From the NCBI RefSeq assembly GCF_002906165.1, contig NZ_PPCN01000009.1:124001-188000 (forward strand): a stretch of 64,000 nt of DNA, read 5' to 3'. The position numbers were made by a program, and so were the translations under genes. Within the stretch, counting starts at the first letter, position 1. The number at the start of each line of letters is the position of its first letter. Source of the DNA: Roseibium marinum. Its GTDB lineage: Bacteria; Pseudomonadota; Alphaproteobacteria; Rhizobiales; Stappiaceae. Shown here in pieces: positions 52,854 through 62,028 of this stretch. The notes under the pieces were generated by a model. The model saw only the letters and a list, made by a program, of their open reading frames with translations. It had not been told where the DNA came from and searched no databases.

Positions 52854-53992
52854 TGTCCAGACACCACAAGATCACCGGCTCCAGCGGGAACGGCCGTCCG
52901 CCGAATTGGGGCGCGCCGGGAACAGCCGGAGCAACAATTGCCGCCGGCCTGGTTTTTGAAGGCGTATCGCACGATTACGACGGCGTCTTGTCGGTTCGCG
53001 ATATGAGCCTGGCCATAGCACCGGGGGAAATCCTGTGCCTGCTCGGCCATTCCGGCTGCGGCAAGACCACCTTGATGCGCATTGCCGCCGGGGTCGAACG
53101 CCAGAGCCGCGGCCGGGTGCTCATCAACGGGCGCGAAATCTCGGGGGATGCCGTTTTTCTGCCACCCGAAAAACGCGGCGTCGGCCTGATGTTCCAGGAT
53201 TATGCCCTGTTTCCGCACATGAGCATTCTCGCCAACGTCATGTTCGGCCTCACCAACATGCCGAAGAAGGAAGCCCGGACCGCGGCTCTGGCGGCGCTCG
53301 GTCGCGTCGGTCTTTCCGACTATGCCGCCGACTATCCACATTCGCTGTCCGGCGGTGAGCAGCAGCGGGTCGCTCTGGCAAGGGCTCTCGTTCCCCGGCC
53401 CGGTATCTTGCTGATGGATGAACCGTTTTCCGGCCTCGACAAACGGCTGCGGGACAGTGTTCGCGACGAAACCATGGCCGTCATCCGCGAAACGCGCGCG
53501 ACCTGCATCATCGTGACCCACGATCCCGAAGAGGCGATGCGCATGGGTGACAGGATCGCGCTGATGCGGCGCGGGCGTCTGGTGCAGCACGGAACTGCCG
53601 CGGAACTCTACAAGGATCCGGTCGACCTTTTCTCGGCCCGTTTCTTTTCGGAATTGAACCAGTTCGAGGGTATCGTGACGTCCTCGGGCATAGAGACACC
53701 TTTAGGTGTTCTCGGCGGTGAAGGACTGAACCGGGGGGAAAAGGTCGATGTTTGCGTGCGTCCACAGGGGATACTTCTGCACCGGGACGGTCTGTGCGGC
53801 GTTTCCGGACGGATCCGTTCCAAAAGATTTGTCGGCGAGGTCGATCTGCTGTCGATCGTTGTGGAAGGCATGGATCACCCGCTGCAGGCGCGTGTCCGCG
53901 CAGGCAGTCCGTGGGAGAGGGGAATGGACGTGGCCGTAAGCACCGATCCGAAGGACGTGCTTGTTTTTCCACGGGACGCATCCCAAATCTAA
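52853..53992 (+). CDS. Orphan ABC transporter ATP-binding protein (Fbp/Pot-like, with TOBE-type C-terminus)
   Basis: A 379-residue ATPase of the iron(III)/polyamine/sulfate importer class. Walker A is LLGHSGCGKTTLM (about residues 62-74), Q-loop MFQDYALFPHM, signature SLSGGEQQRVALAR, Walker B GILLMDEPFSGLDKRLR, H-loop VTHDPEEAMRMGD. The C-terminal 110 residues (GVLGGEGLNRGEKVDVCVRP, then RIRSKRFVGEVDLLSIVVE) look like TOBE-domain folds. No permease or binding-protein gene is beside it, and the start overlaps the scpB stop, so it is probably expressed with scpAB. A 12-base tandem repeat follows its stop (53992-54015). The substrate cannot be stated. Confidence 0.88.
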   Translation: MSRHHKITGSSGNGRPPNWGAPGTAGATIAAGLVFEGVSHDYDGVLSVRDMSLAIAPGEILCLLGHSGCGKTTLMRIAAGVERQSRGRVLINGREISGDAVFLPPEKRGVGLMFQDYALFPHMSILANVMFGLTNMPKKEARTAALAALGRVGLSDYAADYPHSLSGGEQQRVALARALVPRPGILLMDEPFSGLDKRLRDSVRDETMAVIRETRATCIIVTHDPEEAMRMGDRIALMRRGRLVQHGTAAELYKDPVDLFSARFFSELNQFEGIVTSSGIETPLGVLGGEGLNRGEKVDVCVRPQGILLHRDGLCGVSGRIRSKRFVGEVDLLSIVVEGMDHPLQARVRAGSPWERGMDVAVSTDPKDVLVFPRDASQI

Positions 53993-54150
53993 ACCCAGGG
54001 CGGAACCCAGGGTGGAACATGGAATATTCACGCAGGGCTAATCATTCTGTCTAAGAGCGGCGATTGTTCCCGCGGCGCTGTTGCAGGGGCGGAATCCTTT
54101 TTGTACAAGAGCCGTAGGGCTTTTAAAGCCGATTATCAGGAGTTTGGCGT

Positions 54151-54378
54151 ATGGGCATTAGTATTTGGCAGATCTTGATCATCGCGGTGGTGGTGGTTCT
54201 GCTCTTCGGGCGGGGCAAGATTTCCGATCTCATGGGCGATGTCGCCAAGGGAATCAAAAGCTTCAAAAAGGGCATGGCCGAAGACGACACTGCCGACGAA
54301 ACCCCGAAGACAATCGATCATCAGAACAGCGAAGCGGCACCGACCGCAAAAGCTGAAGATCAGACCAAAGCGAGCTGA
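54151..54378 (+). CDS. tatA: Sec-independent protein translocase TatA
   Basis: Membrane pore/bundle-forming subunit of the twin-arginine translocon. The 75-residue product has the short transmembrane helix ([19 protein letters not shown], residues 2-20), hinge [24 protein letters not shown] amphipathic helix and an acidic, disordered tail. AGGAG lies about nine bases before the ATG. It precedes tatB and tatC in the usual order. Confidence 0.96.
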   Translation: MGISIWQILIIAVVVVLLFGRGKISDLMGDVAKGIKSFKKGMAEDDTADETPKTIDHQNSEAAPTAKAEDQTKAS

Positions 54379-54419
54379 TCTCAATCTGCATCGCGTCTCC
54401 TTAAGGGGCGGAACTTCAA

Positions 54420-54887
54420 ATGTTCGATATCGGGTGGACCGAACTCTTGGTGATCGCCTGCGTGGCGATCATTGTCGTGGGGCCGAAGGATCTGCCGCGC
54501 ATGCTGCGCACGCTTGGGCAGACGATGGGAAAGATGCGGCGGATGTCGCGGGAATTCCAGTCGACGTTCAACGACGCACTGCGCGAAGCTGAAAGCCAAG
54601 CCGATATCGCCGATATGAAGAAACAGGTTGAGAAAGCCGCCAACTTCAATCCTCTCGGCGATATCAAGAAATCCATCGAAGAGGACGCGGCCAAACGGCC
54701 GGATAAGCCCAAGGCGGCAGCGGCAAAACCTGTTTCCGAAGATCAGCCACTCCCGGCATCCGGCGAACCGGCCGGTGAAAAACCGTCGTCGGAACCAGCG
54801 GCCGTGACCAAGGCGAAACCGGTTAAAAAAGCCGTAACCAAGGCAAAACCGGTTAAAAAACCGGTGACGGAAGATGTGAAGGCATGA
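54420..54887 (+). CDS. tatB: Sec-independent protein translocase TatB
   Basis: Receptor partner of TatC. The 155-residue product has the TatB-type N-terminus [26 protein letters not shown] with the conserved Glu8 and GPKDLP hinge, an amphipathic helix [28 protein letters not shown], and a Lys/Pro/Ala-rich tail. The tail contains a 10-residue unit repeated twice ([11 protein letters not shown]) from a 30-base tandem duplication. It is separated from tatA by 41 bases; its end overlaps tatC (ATGA). Confidence 0.94.
   Translation: MFDIGWTELLVIACVAIIVVGPKDLPRMLRTLGQTMGKMRRMSREFQSTFNDALREAESQADIADMKKQVEKAANFNPLGDIKKSIEEDAAKRPDKPKAAAAKPVSEDQPLPASGEPAGEKPSSEPAAVTKAKPVKKAVTKAKPVKKPVTEDVKA
54804..54863 (+). 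repeat. 30-base tandem repeat in the tatB tail
   Basis: Two units, 54804-54833 and 54834-54863, each beginning GTNACCAAGGC and containing AAACCGGTTAAAAAA, differ at only a few bases. They encode [10 protein letters not shown] and [10 protein letters not shown] in the disordered C-terminal tail of TatB. Confidence 0.85.
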
Positions 54888-55699
54888 GCCAGGACGAAAT
54901 CGACGCCTCCGAAATCGACGCTTCCAAGGCGCCCCTGATCGAGCATCTGATCGAATTGCGCCAGCGGCTGATGTGGTCGCTCGCGGCGATCCTGGTGATG
55001 TTCTTGATCTGCTTTTATTTCGCCATCGACATCTACAATATTCTGACCGTTCCGTATCTGCGCGCCGCCGGCGATGCCCACCCGGTGGAGATGATCTACA
55101 CCGCGCCGCAGGAATGGTTCTTCACCCAGCTCAAACTTGCCCTGTTCGGCGCGCTCTTCCTGGCCTTTCCGGTGATTGCCAGCCAGATCTACATGTTCGT
55201 TGCTCCTGGCCTTTATAAGAACGAGCGCGGCGCCTTCCTGCCGTTTCTGATCGCGACACCGGTCCTGTTTCTGATCGGTGCGTGTCTCGTCTATTTTCTC
55301 GTCATGCCCATGGCGATGGGCTTTTTCCTGTCACAGGAACAGATGGCGAGCACCGGCAAGGTCGCGATCCAGCATCTGGCCAAGGTGAGCGAGTATCTGG
55401 GCCTGATCATGGTGCTGATCTTCGCGTTCGGTCTTGTCTTCCAGTTGCCCGTCGTGCTCACGCTTCTCGGTCGCGCCGGTCTGGTGAGCTCCGAAACCCT
55501 CAGGCACAAGCGCAAATATGCGATTGTGGGCGCCTTCGCCGCTGCTGCAATTTTGACACCTCCCGATCCGATTTCACAGATCGGTCTTGCGCTGCCCACG
55601 CTGCTTCTCTACGAAGTCTCCATTCTGTCCGTCAGACTGATAGAGCGGAAACGGGCCGAACGGGAAGCTGCGAGCGAAGCGGAAGACGCTGCGGTTTAG
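54884..55699 (+). CDS. tatC: Sec-independent protein translocase TatC
   Basis: Core receptor of the Tat pathway that recognises the twin-arginine signal. The 271-residue product has six helices, the N-terminal block [18 protein letters not shown] (typical HLxELRxR), [22 protein letters not shown] with the conserved Glu in loop 1, [18 protein letters not shown] and [22 protein letters not shown] at the C-terminus. The start overlaps the tatB stop by four bases. A 44-base palindrome follows the gene. Confidence 0.96.
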   Translation: MSQDEIDASEIDASKAPLIEHLIELRQRLMWSLAAILVMFLICFYFAIDIYNILTVPYLRAAGDAHPVEMIYTAPQEWFFTQLKLALFGALFLAFPVIASQIYMFVAPGLYKNERGAFLPFLIATPVLFLIGACLVYFLVMPMAMGFFLSQEQMASTGKVAIQHLAKVSEYLGLIMVLIFAFGLVFQLPVVLTLLGRAGLVSSETLRHKRKYAIVGAFAAAAILTPPDPISQIGLALPTLLLYEVSILSVRLIERKRAEREAASEAEDAAV

Positions 55700-55747
55700 C
55701 GCCGGCCTCCCAGGCTGGTATTTCGTTTGCCGGACGGAACTCATGGA

Positions 55748-55791
55748 TTAGAGCATCGGGTGTTTAAGAAACGCCCAAAAAGATGCTCTAA
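55748..55791. repeat. 44-base intergenic palindrome after tatC
   Basis: TTAGAGCATC (55748-55757) pairs with GATGCTCTAA (55782-55791), and inside GGGTGTTT pairs with AAACGCCC with one G-T pair; only short loops are unpaired. It lies 49 bases after the tatC stop and could act as a terminator or belong to a dispersed repeat family. Confidence 0.75.
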
Positions 55792-55876
55792 CATTCAGGA
55801 ATCGATCAGCTTTTGGGCGACAAGCCGTTTCCGGCTTATCGCCCGCTGATCTAAGACCGCCGTTCGGGAAATGAAG

Positions 55877-57157
55877 ATGTTTGATATTAAGTGGATACGG
55901 GAAAACGCAGCCGCCTTCGACCAGGCCTTGGCAAAGCGGGGCTATGAAGCTTCCGCCGCCAGACTGATCTCGCTGGACGAATCCCGCCGCTCCCATATCG
56001 GCAAGCTTCAGGAAGCCCAGGAACGGCGCAATGCCGCCTCCAAGGAAATCGGCAAGGCCAAGGGTTCCGGCGATGACGCGCGCGCTCAGGAGCTGATCGA
56101 GGAAGTCGCGCAGATCAAGGCCTTCATCCAGTCGGGCGAGGAAGAGGAGCGCAAGCTCACTGCCGATCTGGAAGCCGCGATGGCCGTCATTCCGAACCTG
56201 CCGCATGACGATGTGCCGGTCGGCGCGGATGAAGCTGAAAACGTGCTGCTGAAAACCCACGGTGAAAAGCCGGTTTTCCGCTTCAATGAAGCGCCCAAGG
56301 AACATTTCGATCTTGGGGAAGCTCTGAACGGCATGGACTTTTCGACCGCCGCGAAGCTGTCCGGGTCCCGCTTTGTCGTTCTGAAGGGGCAGATCGCACG
56401 GCTTGAACGGGCGCTCGGCCAGTTCATGATCGATCTTCACACGCGTGAACACGGCTATACGGAAGTTTCGCCGCCGCTGCTGGTGCATGGCGATCCGCTT
56501 TACGGAACGGGTCAGCTGCCTAAATTCGAAGAAGACCTTTTCAGGACCGCGACCGATCACTACCTGATCCCGACCGCCGAGGTGCCGCTCACAAATCTGG
56601 TCGCCGGCGAGATCATTGCCGAGGACCAGTTGCCGCTGCGCGTCTCCGCCCTGACCTATTGTTTCCGGTCCGAAGCCGGGTCCGCCGGCCGCGACACCCG
56701 CGGCATGCTGCGCCAGCACCAGTTCCAGAAATGCGAATTGGTGTCGGTCACCAGACCGGAAGACTCGCTCAACGAGCTGGAACGCATGCTGGGCTGCGCC
56801 GAGAAGGTACTGCAGGAACTCGGCCTGCATTACCGCGTGATGACCCTTTGCACCGGCGACATGGGCTTCGGCGCCCGCAAGACCTATGACATCGAGGTCT
56901 GGCTGCCGGGGCAGGACGCCTACAGGGAAATCTCTTCGTGTTCCGTCTGCGGGGATTTCCAGGCAAGACGCATGAACGCGCGCTTCCGGCCGGCCGGATC
57001 GAAACAGCTCTTGCATGTGCACACGCTGAACGGCTCCGGCATTGCCGTGGGCCGCGCACTGATTGCCGTCCTGGAGAATTATCAGAACGGCGACGGTACG
57101 ATCGCCGTGCCCGACGTGCTGCGGCCCTATATGGGCGGACTGGAACAGATCGGTTAG
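55877..57157 (+). CDS. serS: Serine--tRNA ligase
   Basis: Class II synthetase charging tRNA-Ser and tRNA-Sec, 426 residues. The N-terminal coiled-coil arm ([20 protein letters not shown] through [14 protein letters not shown]) is followed by the catalytic domain with motif 1 region [22 protein letters not shown], motif 2 [22 protein letters not shown] and motif 3 [21 protein letters not shown] 55877 has GGGA seven bases upstream and gives the family start [13 protein letters not shown] 55871 is too close to that site. Confidence 0.96.
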   Translation: MFDIKWIRENAAAFDQALAKRGYEASAARLISLDESRRSHIGKLQEAQERRNAASKEIGKAKGSGDDARAQELIEEVAQIKAFIQSGEEEERKLTADLEAAMAVIPNLPHDDVPVGADEAENVLLKTHGEKPVFRFNEAPKEHFDLGEALNGMDFSTAAKLSGSRFVVLKGQIARLERALGQFMIDLHTREHGYTEVSPPLLVHGDPLYGTGQLPKFEEDLFRTATDHYLIPTAEVPLTNLVAGEIIAEDQLPLRVSALTYCFRSEAGSAGRDTRGMLRQHQFQKCELVSVTRPEDSLNELERMLGCAEKVLQELGLHYRVMTLCTGDMGFGARKTYDIEVWLPGQDAYREISSCSVCGDFQARRMNARFRPAGSKQLLHVHTLNGSGIAVGRALIAVLENYQNGDGTIAVPDVLRPYMGGLEQIG

Positions 57158-57170
57158 AACAATTTAAAAA

Positions 57171-57213
57171 CCGGTCAACCTGCTGTCACACGTTTGAAAG
57201 CAGGTTGAGCCGG
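57171..57213 (+). terminator. Hairpin between serS and surE
   Basis: CAACCTGCT (57176-57184) pairs with AGCAGGTTG (57199-57207), and the flanking CCGG/CCGG extends the stem beyond a small bulge. It starts 13 bases after the serS stop. There is no T-run after it, so termination is uncertain. Confidence 0.5.
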
Positions 57214-57266
57214 TCAGTCGCGGCCAAGCAAACGACGCTGTCTCAAACTCGGGGAAACGCTTTCAT

Positions 57267-58025
57267 ATGCGCATTCTGATCACCAACGATGACGGCATTC
57301 ACTCTCCGGGGCTCGCTGTACTGGAACGCATCGCCCGGACACTGTCTGACGATGTCTGGGTGATCGCTCCCGAGACTGACCAGAGCGGTGTCGCCCATTC
57401 GCTGACCCTGAGCGATCCTTTGCGGCTTCGAGCGATCGACGAGCGGCATTTTGCCCTCAAGGGTACACCGACCGATTGCGTCATCATGGGAGTGCACAGG
57501 GTACTGCCGGCTGTGCCGGATCTTGTCCTGTCCGGCATCAACCGGGGGCAGAACCTGGCGGAGGACGTGACCTATTCCGGCACCGTTGCCGGTGCGATAG
57601 AAGGCGCGATTCTCGGTATCCGGTCCATTGCCGTTTCCCAGGCATATGACTGGGACGTGTCCTCGGAGCCGGATTTCAGCAATGCGGAGACACACGCGCC
57701 TGAGTTGTTCCGCAAACTGATCGATTTCAATCTGCCGCGCTATTCGCTGCTGAACGTGAATTTCCCACCCTGTCCGGCAAATGCCGTGAAGGGCGTGAAA
57801 GTCACTGTACAGGGTCATCACGCGCAGAGCGGACTGTCCATTGACGAGCGCAAGGACGGCCGTGGTTATCCTTATTTCTGGTTGCGTTTTCAGGACCGGG
57901 GTAAATCCGTACTCGAAAATTCCGATCTTCAGGCAATTGCCGATGGATATGTTTCCGTTTCACCGCTACGCATAGATTTGACAGCTCATGATCTGGTGAG
58001 TCACCTGGCAGGAGCGCTCCAATAA
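57267..58025 (+). CDS. surE: 5'/3'-nucleotidase SurE
   Basis: Metal-dependent nucleoside monophosphatase for stationary-phase survival, 252 residues. The metal site residues are visible in [13 protein letters not shown] (Asp8 and Asp9), [11 protein letters not shown] (Ser) and [27 protein letters not shown] (Asn). VNFPP appears near residue 170. It lies 20 bases before pcm, an order found in many proteobacteria (surE-pcm-nlpD). Confidence 0.96.
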   Translation: MRILITNDDGIHSPGLAVLERIARTLSDDVWVIAPETDQSGVAHSLTLSDPLRLRAIDERHFALKGTPTDCVIMGVHRVLPAVPDLVLSGINRGQNLAEDVTYSGTVAGAIEGAILGIRSIAVSQAYDWDVSSEPDFSNAETHAPELFRKLIDFNLPRYSLLNVNFPPCPANAVKGVKVTVQGHHAQSGLSIDERKDGRGYPYFWLRFQDRGKSVLENSDLQAIADGYVSVSPLRIDLTAHDLVSHLAGALQ

Positions 58026-58045
58026 TCCCGGAAGGGGAGCGGTAA

Positions 58046-58741
58046 ATGGCCGGCAACAAGCCCGGCACGGACCAGAAGCCGACGTACCCATTTCCACTGC
58101 CCGATGAGGCGGAGGCCCGGGCCGCGCTTGTCCTCGGCCTGAGGCGGCGTGGAGTGGGCGCGCGCGAGGTTCTTGCGGCGATTGAGCGGGTGCCGAGGCG
58201 CTTGTTCCTGTCGGCCCGACATCACGGTCTGGCCTATGAAGACGCCGCATTGCCAATCGAATGCGGACAGACGGTGTCCGCACCGTCCCTGGTCGCCTTT
58301 ACCGTCCAGGCGCTCGGCCTCGCTCCGAACCACTCGGTTCTGGAAATAGGAACGGGATCGGGTTACCAGGCCGCGATCATGGCCCACCTTGCGGCCAGGG
58401 TCGAAACCCTTGACCGGTTTGCAACCTTGGTCGATCTGGCAACCAGCAGGTTCGCCGCGCTGCGGCTTGAAAACGTCAAGGCCAGGCACATGGATGGATT
58501 GGAAGGCCTGAAGCTGAAGGGGCCCTATGATCGGATCGTCGTGACCGCGGCGGTCGAATCGGTGCCGGACACCTGGGTACAGCTGCTCAAGCCCGGCGGC
58601 GTGCTGATCGCCGCGATTGGCAAGGCAAAACAAGCCCAGTCCCTGATCCGTTTTCACAAAAGCGAAAATGTCATGACAGCTGAGCATCTGATGAGCGTGC
58701 GGACCGTGATGTTACAGCCTGGCCTTGCCAAGAAGCTGTAA
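58046..58741 (+). CDS. pcm: Protein-L-isoaspartate(D-aspartate) O-methyltransferase
   Basis: Repairs isoaspartyl residues using SAM. The 231-residue product has VPRRLFLSARHHGLAYEDAALPIECGQTVSAPSLVAFTV split around residues 50-90 (canonical PIMT active-site block with GQT-S-P), motif I VLEIGTGSGYQAAIMAHL and DRIVVTAAVESVPDTW. GGGGAG precedes the ATG. It is the more canonical of the two PIMT-type genes in this window; the other is at 14295. It follows surE and precedes the LytM factor. Confidence 0.95.
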   Translation: MAGNKPGTDQKPTYPFPLPDEAEARAALVLGLRRRGVGAREVLAAIERVPRRLFLSARHHGLAYEDAALPIECGQTVSAPSLVAFTVQALGLAPNHSVLEIGTGSGYQAAIMAHLAARVETLDRFATLVDLATSRFAALRLENVKARHMDGLEGLKLKGPYDRIVVTAAVESVPDTWVQLLKPGGVLIAAIGKAKQAQSLIRFHKSENVMTAEHLMSVRTVMLQPGLAKKL

Positions 58742-58968
58742 GGTGCCGGAAACGTCCCGGTCTTGGGATCTCTGCAGGGGTCGAATCGGGAATCGTCAGC
58801 CTTCTGGAAATTTACTATAAACAATCCGCAGGACATTTCTTTTGTCGGACGGAATACTGAGAATTCCGGGATTTTCCCAAAAGTCTGATCCGGTCTTTAG
58901 CCTTTATAAACCTTACTGGCGTCTACTCTTAACCATAACAGCCATAGTTAGCGGTCAGAGTTAAGGCG

Positions 58969-60390
58969 ATGATGAAGCGGATGCGTACCCTCCGCAGGGA
59001 CCTTTTGGGAAAAGCGGCAACTGTCTCACTGATTGCGGTGTCAATCGCGGGATGTTCAAGCGCGACTGAACGGTTCGGAGAGTCTCCCTACTACACGGCA
59101 AATACCCAGAATCAGCGCGACATACTAAACGGTGGCCAGAGCCAGCCGACCTATCAGGATATTGTCGATGGCCCGGGAGGGTCGGTTGCGGGCCTGCCGC
59201 AATCGTCTTCGCAGCCTTTGACGACCGCCTCAATTTCCAAAAAACCTTCCAGTATCCAGTCCGCACCGCTGCCGGCGCCTGGTCAGACGCGTGCCAGTGG
59301 CAAGCCGTCTCATCTGACAACGGCACCCGTCGCCACCTTGCCTGCGCCTGAAGTGGCGCGGCCGGTGCAGACCGCCGCGACCAGTCAGGCGAAAAGCTGG
59401 AAAGGCTGGACATCCGCCGGTGGTACCAGGGTGCAGGTCCGCCAGGGAGACGATCTGAATTCGATGGCCCGGCGCTATGGTGTGCCGATACAGGCGCTGG
59501 TCGCTGTAAACGGCATTGAAGATCCGAAAAATGTCCGTCCGGGTCAGAGCATCATCGTTCCGACCTATGTCTATGCGGAAGGAAACGCCTCAACCAGCGT
59601 CACCGAGGGCGAAACCAGCCGGGTGAAGCTGCCGGCCAGCCGCGATGACGTTGCGGTCACCAGCGCCGTACCAACCTCCGCCGGCTCCATGCCGCGCCCG
59701 GCCAAACAACCCGGTTTCGCCGAGATCAGCCGCGATGAAACCGGCAATGGCGGCGTGCAACGCGTCAGTACCTTGCCGAAACGCAAACCGGGTGGGAGCG
59801 ACCGGGTGCTGACCACCGCTTCGATTTCTTCTCAGGTGCCCGCGCCGCCGCGTCAGCCTGACGTCGGGAGAGATGTTGCCACCGCGCCCTCCGGATCGGT
59901 TGGAAGTTCGTCCCTGCCGCAACCGGCGTTGACACGCGAGCAGGCGCCGAGCGAACCGATAAAGACACCCGCAGTCGTTGCAAGCGTTCAGGAAGACGTT
60001 GACGCTTCAACCGAAACTTTTCGCTGGCCGGTACGCGGACGCATCATTTCCGACTTCGGTGCAAAACCCGGTGGCGGCAAGAACGAGGGCGTGAACCTGG
60101 CGGTTCCCGAAGGCACTCCAGTGAAGGCCGCGGATGACGGAACGGTCATCTATTCGGGCAACGAACTGAAGGGCTACGGCAACCTGATCCTGGTCCGTCA
60201 CAGTGAAGGCTGGGTGACCGCCTATGCCCATAACAGCGAGCTTAAGGTCAAGCGCGGAGACAAGATCCGCCGCGGCGACGTTGTTGCCCTCGCGGGTGCA
60301 ACCGGCTCCGTCAATCAGCCGCAGGTTCATTTTGAGCTGCGCCAGGGCAACAAGCCGGTCGATCCTCTGAAACACCTGCCGCAACGCTGA
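58969..60390 (+). CDS. LysM and degenerate LytM (M23) lipoprotein, NlpD/DipM-like
   Basis: Envelope factor that activates or guides peptidoglycan amidases at division. The 473-residue precursor has a lipoprotein signal with cysteine in SIAGCSSATE (about residue 29), a LysM domain (RVQVRQGDDLNSMARRYGVP, then VNGIEDPKNVRPGQSIIVP) near residue 155, a long Ser/Pro-rich linker, and a C-terminal M23 domain from FRWPVRGRIISDFGAKPGGG. The M23 zinc motif HxxxD reads NEGVN and the HxH reads QVH, so three key residues are missing and hydrolase activity is unlikely. It follows surE-pcm, the usual nlpD site. Confidence 0.92.
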   Translation: MMKRMRTLRRDLLGKAATVSLIAVSIAGCSSATERFGESPYYTANTQNQRDILNGGQSQPTYQDIVDGPGGSVAGLPQSSSQPLTTASISKKPSSIQSAPLPAPGQTRASGKPSHLTTAPVATLPAPEVARPVQTAATSQAKSWKGWTSAGGTRVQVRQGDDLNSMARRYGVPIQALVAVNGIEDPKNVRPGQSIIVPTYVYAEGNASTSVTEGETSRVKLPASRDDVAVTSAVPTSAGSMPRPAKQPGFAEISRDETGNGGVQRVSTLPKRKPGGSDRVLTTASISSQVPAPPRQPDVGRDVATAPSGSVGSSSLPQPALTREQAPSEPIKTPAVVASVQEDVDASTETFRWPVRGRIISDFGAKPGGGKNEGVNLAVPEGTPVKAADDGTVIYSGNELKGYGNLILVRHSEGWVTAYAHNSELKVKRGDKIRRGDVVALAGATGSVNQPQVHFELRQGNKPVDPLKHLPQR

Positions 60391-60425
60391 TCGAAACAGC
60401 CGAACAAATACCTCAGGAAAATGTG

Positions 60426-60451
60426 AAACCCGGCCATGCGCCGGGTTTTTC
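60426..60451 (+). terminator. Rho-independent terminator of the LytM gene
   Basis: A 9-bp stem AAACCCGGC (60426-60434) and GCCGGGTTT (60440-60448), loop CATGC, then TTTTT within 60446-60450. It lies 35 bases after the stop. Confidence 0.88.
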
Positions 60452-60466
60452 CATTTATCGTCCTAT

Positions 60467-60509
60467 AGCGTGTTGCGTTTAAGCGAATTCAATTTAACGC
60501 GACACGCTT
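60467..60509. repeat. Palindromic element, short form
   Basis: A 43-base inverted repeat AGCGTGTTGCGTTTAA (60467 on) and TTTAACGCGACACGCT around GAATTC. Its right half, 25 bases from 60485 to 60509, is identical to 31574-31598. It follows the LytM terminator and touches the stop codon of the minus-strand DUF815 gene. Confidence 0.75.
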
Positions 60510-61381
60510 CAGGAAAGCACCTTTCCCAAACGCCCGGCCAGATCCTGGATGAACTGGTAGGCAACACGGCCGGAGCGGCTTCCGCGGGTTGTCGCCCATT
60601 CAAGCGCCTGCGCCCGCAGGTCATTCGCCGGGAATTCCAGACCGAAATGATCCGCATAACCGCGCACCATGTCGAGATAATCGTCCTGACTGCATTTGTG
60701 GAAACCGAGCCACAATCCGAATCGATCGGACAGCGAAACCTTTTCCTCAACAGCCTCCGCGGGGTTGATGGCGGTGGAGCGTTCGTTCTCGATCATGTCT
60801 CTTGGCAGAAGGTGGCGGCGGTTCGACGTCGCATAAAAGATCACGTTCTCCGGACGGCCTTCAATCCCGCCCTCCAGAACCGCTTTCAGAGACTTGTAGG
60901 ACGTATCGTCATTGTCGAAGCTCAGATCGTCGCAAAAGACGATGAAGCGGAAGGGCGCCGAACGGATTTCAGCCATGAGTCCGGGCAGGGATTCAATGTC
61001 CTCCCTGTGAATTTCGATCAGTTTCAAGGCGGTAGAAGCGCTTTCCTGATTGATCGCCGCGTGTGCTGCCTTGACCAGAGACGATTTCCCCATGCCGCGG
61101 GCACCCCAAAGGAGTGCGTTGTTGGCAGGAAGGCCGTTTGCGAATCGTCTGGTGTTGTCGAGGAGAAGGTCTCTCACCCGCGACACTGCGCACAGCAAGG
61201 TGATATCGACCCGGTTCACCTTCTTCACCGCGTGAAGTTCCCCCGGTTCGGGGACCCACACGAAGGCGTCCGCAGCGGCCCAGTCGGGTCTTTGCGGCGG
61301 CGCCGGAACGGCACGGCCGATCAGCTCAAGCAGGGAATCGAGTTTTGTATTCAATGCGGAAAGGTTGTCCGGCGCACTCAT
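60509..61381 (-). CDS. DUF815 family AAA-type ATPase
   Basis: A 290-residue P-loop ATPase of unknown role. Walker A is LLWGARGMGKSSLVKA near residue 92, the Walker B-like segment is FRFIVFCDDLSFD near residue 145, and VIFYATSNRRHLLPRDM is the sensor 1 region. LSDRFGLWLGFHKCSQDDYL and a C-terminal helical region with GSRSGRVAYQFIQDL complete the typical DUF815 layout. ATG 61381 (MSAPDN) is preferred to a TTG at 61402. It is the only minus-strand gene in the last 10 kb, between the LytM gene and yajC. Confidence 0.9.
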   Translation of the reverse strand: MSAPDNLSALNTKLDSLLELIGRAVPAPPQRPDWAAADAFVWVPEPGELHAVKKVNRVDITLLCAVSRVRDLLLDNTRRFANGLPANNALLWGARGMGKSSLVKAAHAAINQESASTALKLIEIHREDIESLPGLMAEIRSAPFRFIVFCDDLSFDNDDTSYKSLKAVLEGGIEGRPENVIFYATSNRRHLLPRDMIENERSTAINPAEAVEEKVSLSDRFGLWLGFHKCSQDDYLDMVRGYADHFGLEFPANDLRAQALEWATTRGSRSGRVAYQFIQDLAGRLGKVLS

Positions 61382-61622
61382 TATTCTTGCAAGCCCCGTC
61401 AAAAAGGCCCATGTGAGGCCCTGAAGAAAGTCGCTGGAGGATTAACACGGCCAGGGAAATGCGAAAACGTCTGTTATTCCCATACTGGTACGCCGGAATC
61501 AGCTTGCAAAGCTTGAAATGAGGCGCGCCGCCGTTATAGTCCCGCCACCAGAATTAGAGCGTTTAGGCCTCAGGTCCCGGAAATGGACCCTAACCGGCAA
61601 GGACGCCACTTAGGAGAGTTGA

Positions 61623-61955
61623 ATGTTTATCACCCCAGCCTATGCACAGACCGGCGGAATTGCGGGTCCGGAATTCCTTATGTCGCTGCTGCCGTTCGTG
61701 GCCATCTTTGCGATCATGTATTTTCTGATCATCAGGCCGCAGCGCCAGCGCGTGAAGCAGCATCAGGAAATGGTCTCCAATGTCCGCCGTGGCGACACCA
61801 TCGTCACGACGGGCGGTCTGATCGGCAAGGTTGCCAAGGTTGTTGACGACGGTGAACTCCAGGTGGAGATCGGCGAAGGCGTCAAGGTGCGCGTCGTTCG
61901 CTCCATGGTTCAGGAAGTCCGTTCCAAGACCGAGCCTGCAAAAGACAACGCGTAA
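61623..61955 (+). CDS. yajC: Sec translocon accessory protein YajC
   Basis: Small inner-membrane partner of SecDF. The 110-residue product has one membrane helix (FLMSLLPFVAIFAIMYFLII) followed by RPQRQRVKQHQEMVSNVRRGDTIVTTGGLIGKV, the YajC signature, and a beta-rich KVVDDGELQVEIGEGVKVRV end. GGAG precedes the ATG. It leads the yajC-secD-secF operon. Confidence 0.96.
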   Translation: MFITPAYAQTGGIAGPEFLMSLLPFVAIFAIMYFLIIRPQRQRVKQHQEMVSNVRRGDTIVTTGGLIGKVAKVVDDGELQVEIGEGVKVRVVRSMVQEVRSKTEPAKDNA

Positions 61956-62028
61956 CGTTTCAAAACGCGGATTTGATGAATTCGCCAGGCCGGTTCCCGA
62001 TCGGCCTGGCAGTTTTTAAGGCTTGACC

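Noticed and set aside
58925-58970. TTAACCAT upstream of the LytM gene considered as a CtrA site
   Set aside because: Only one half-site is present at a usable spacing; evidence is too weak to list as a feature.
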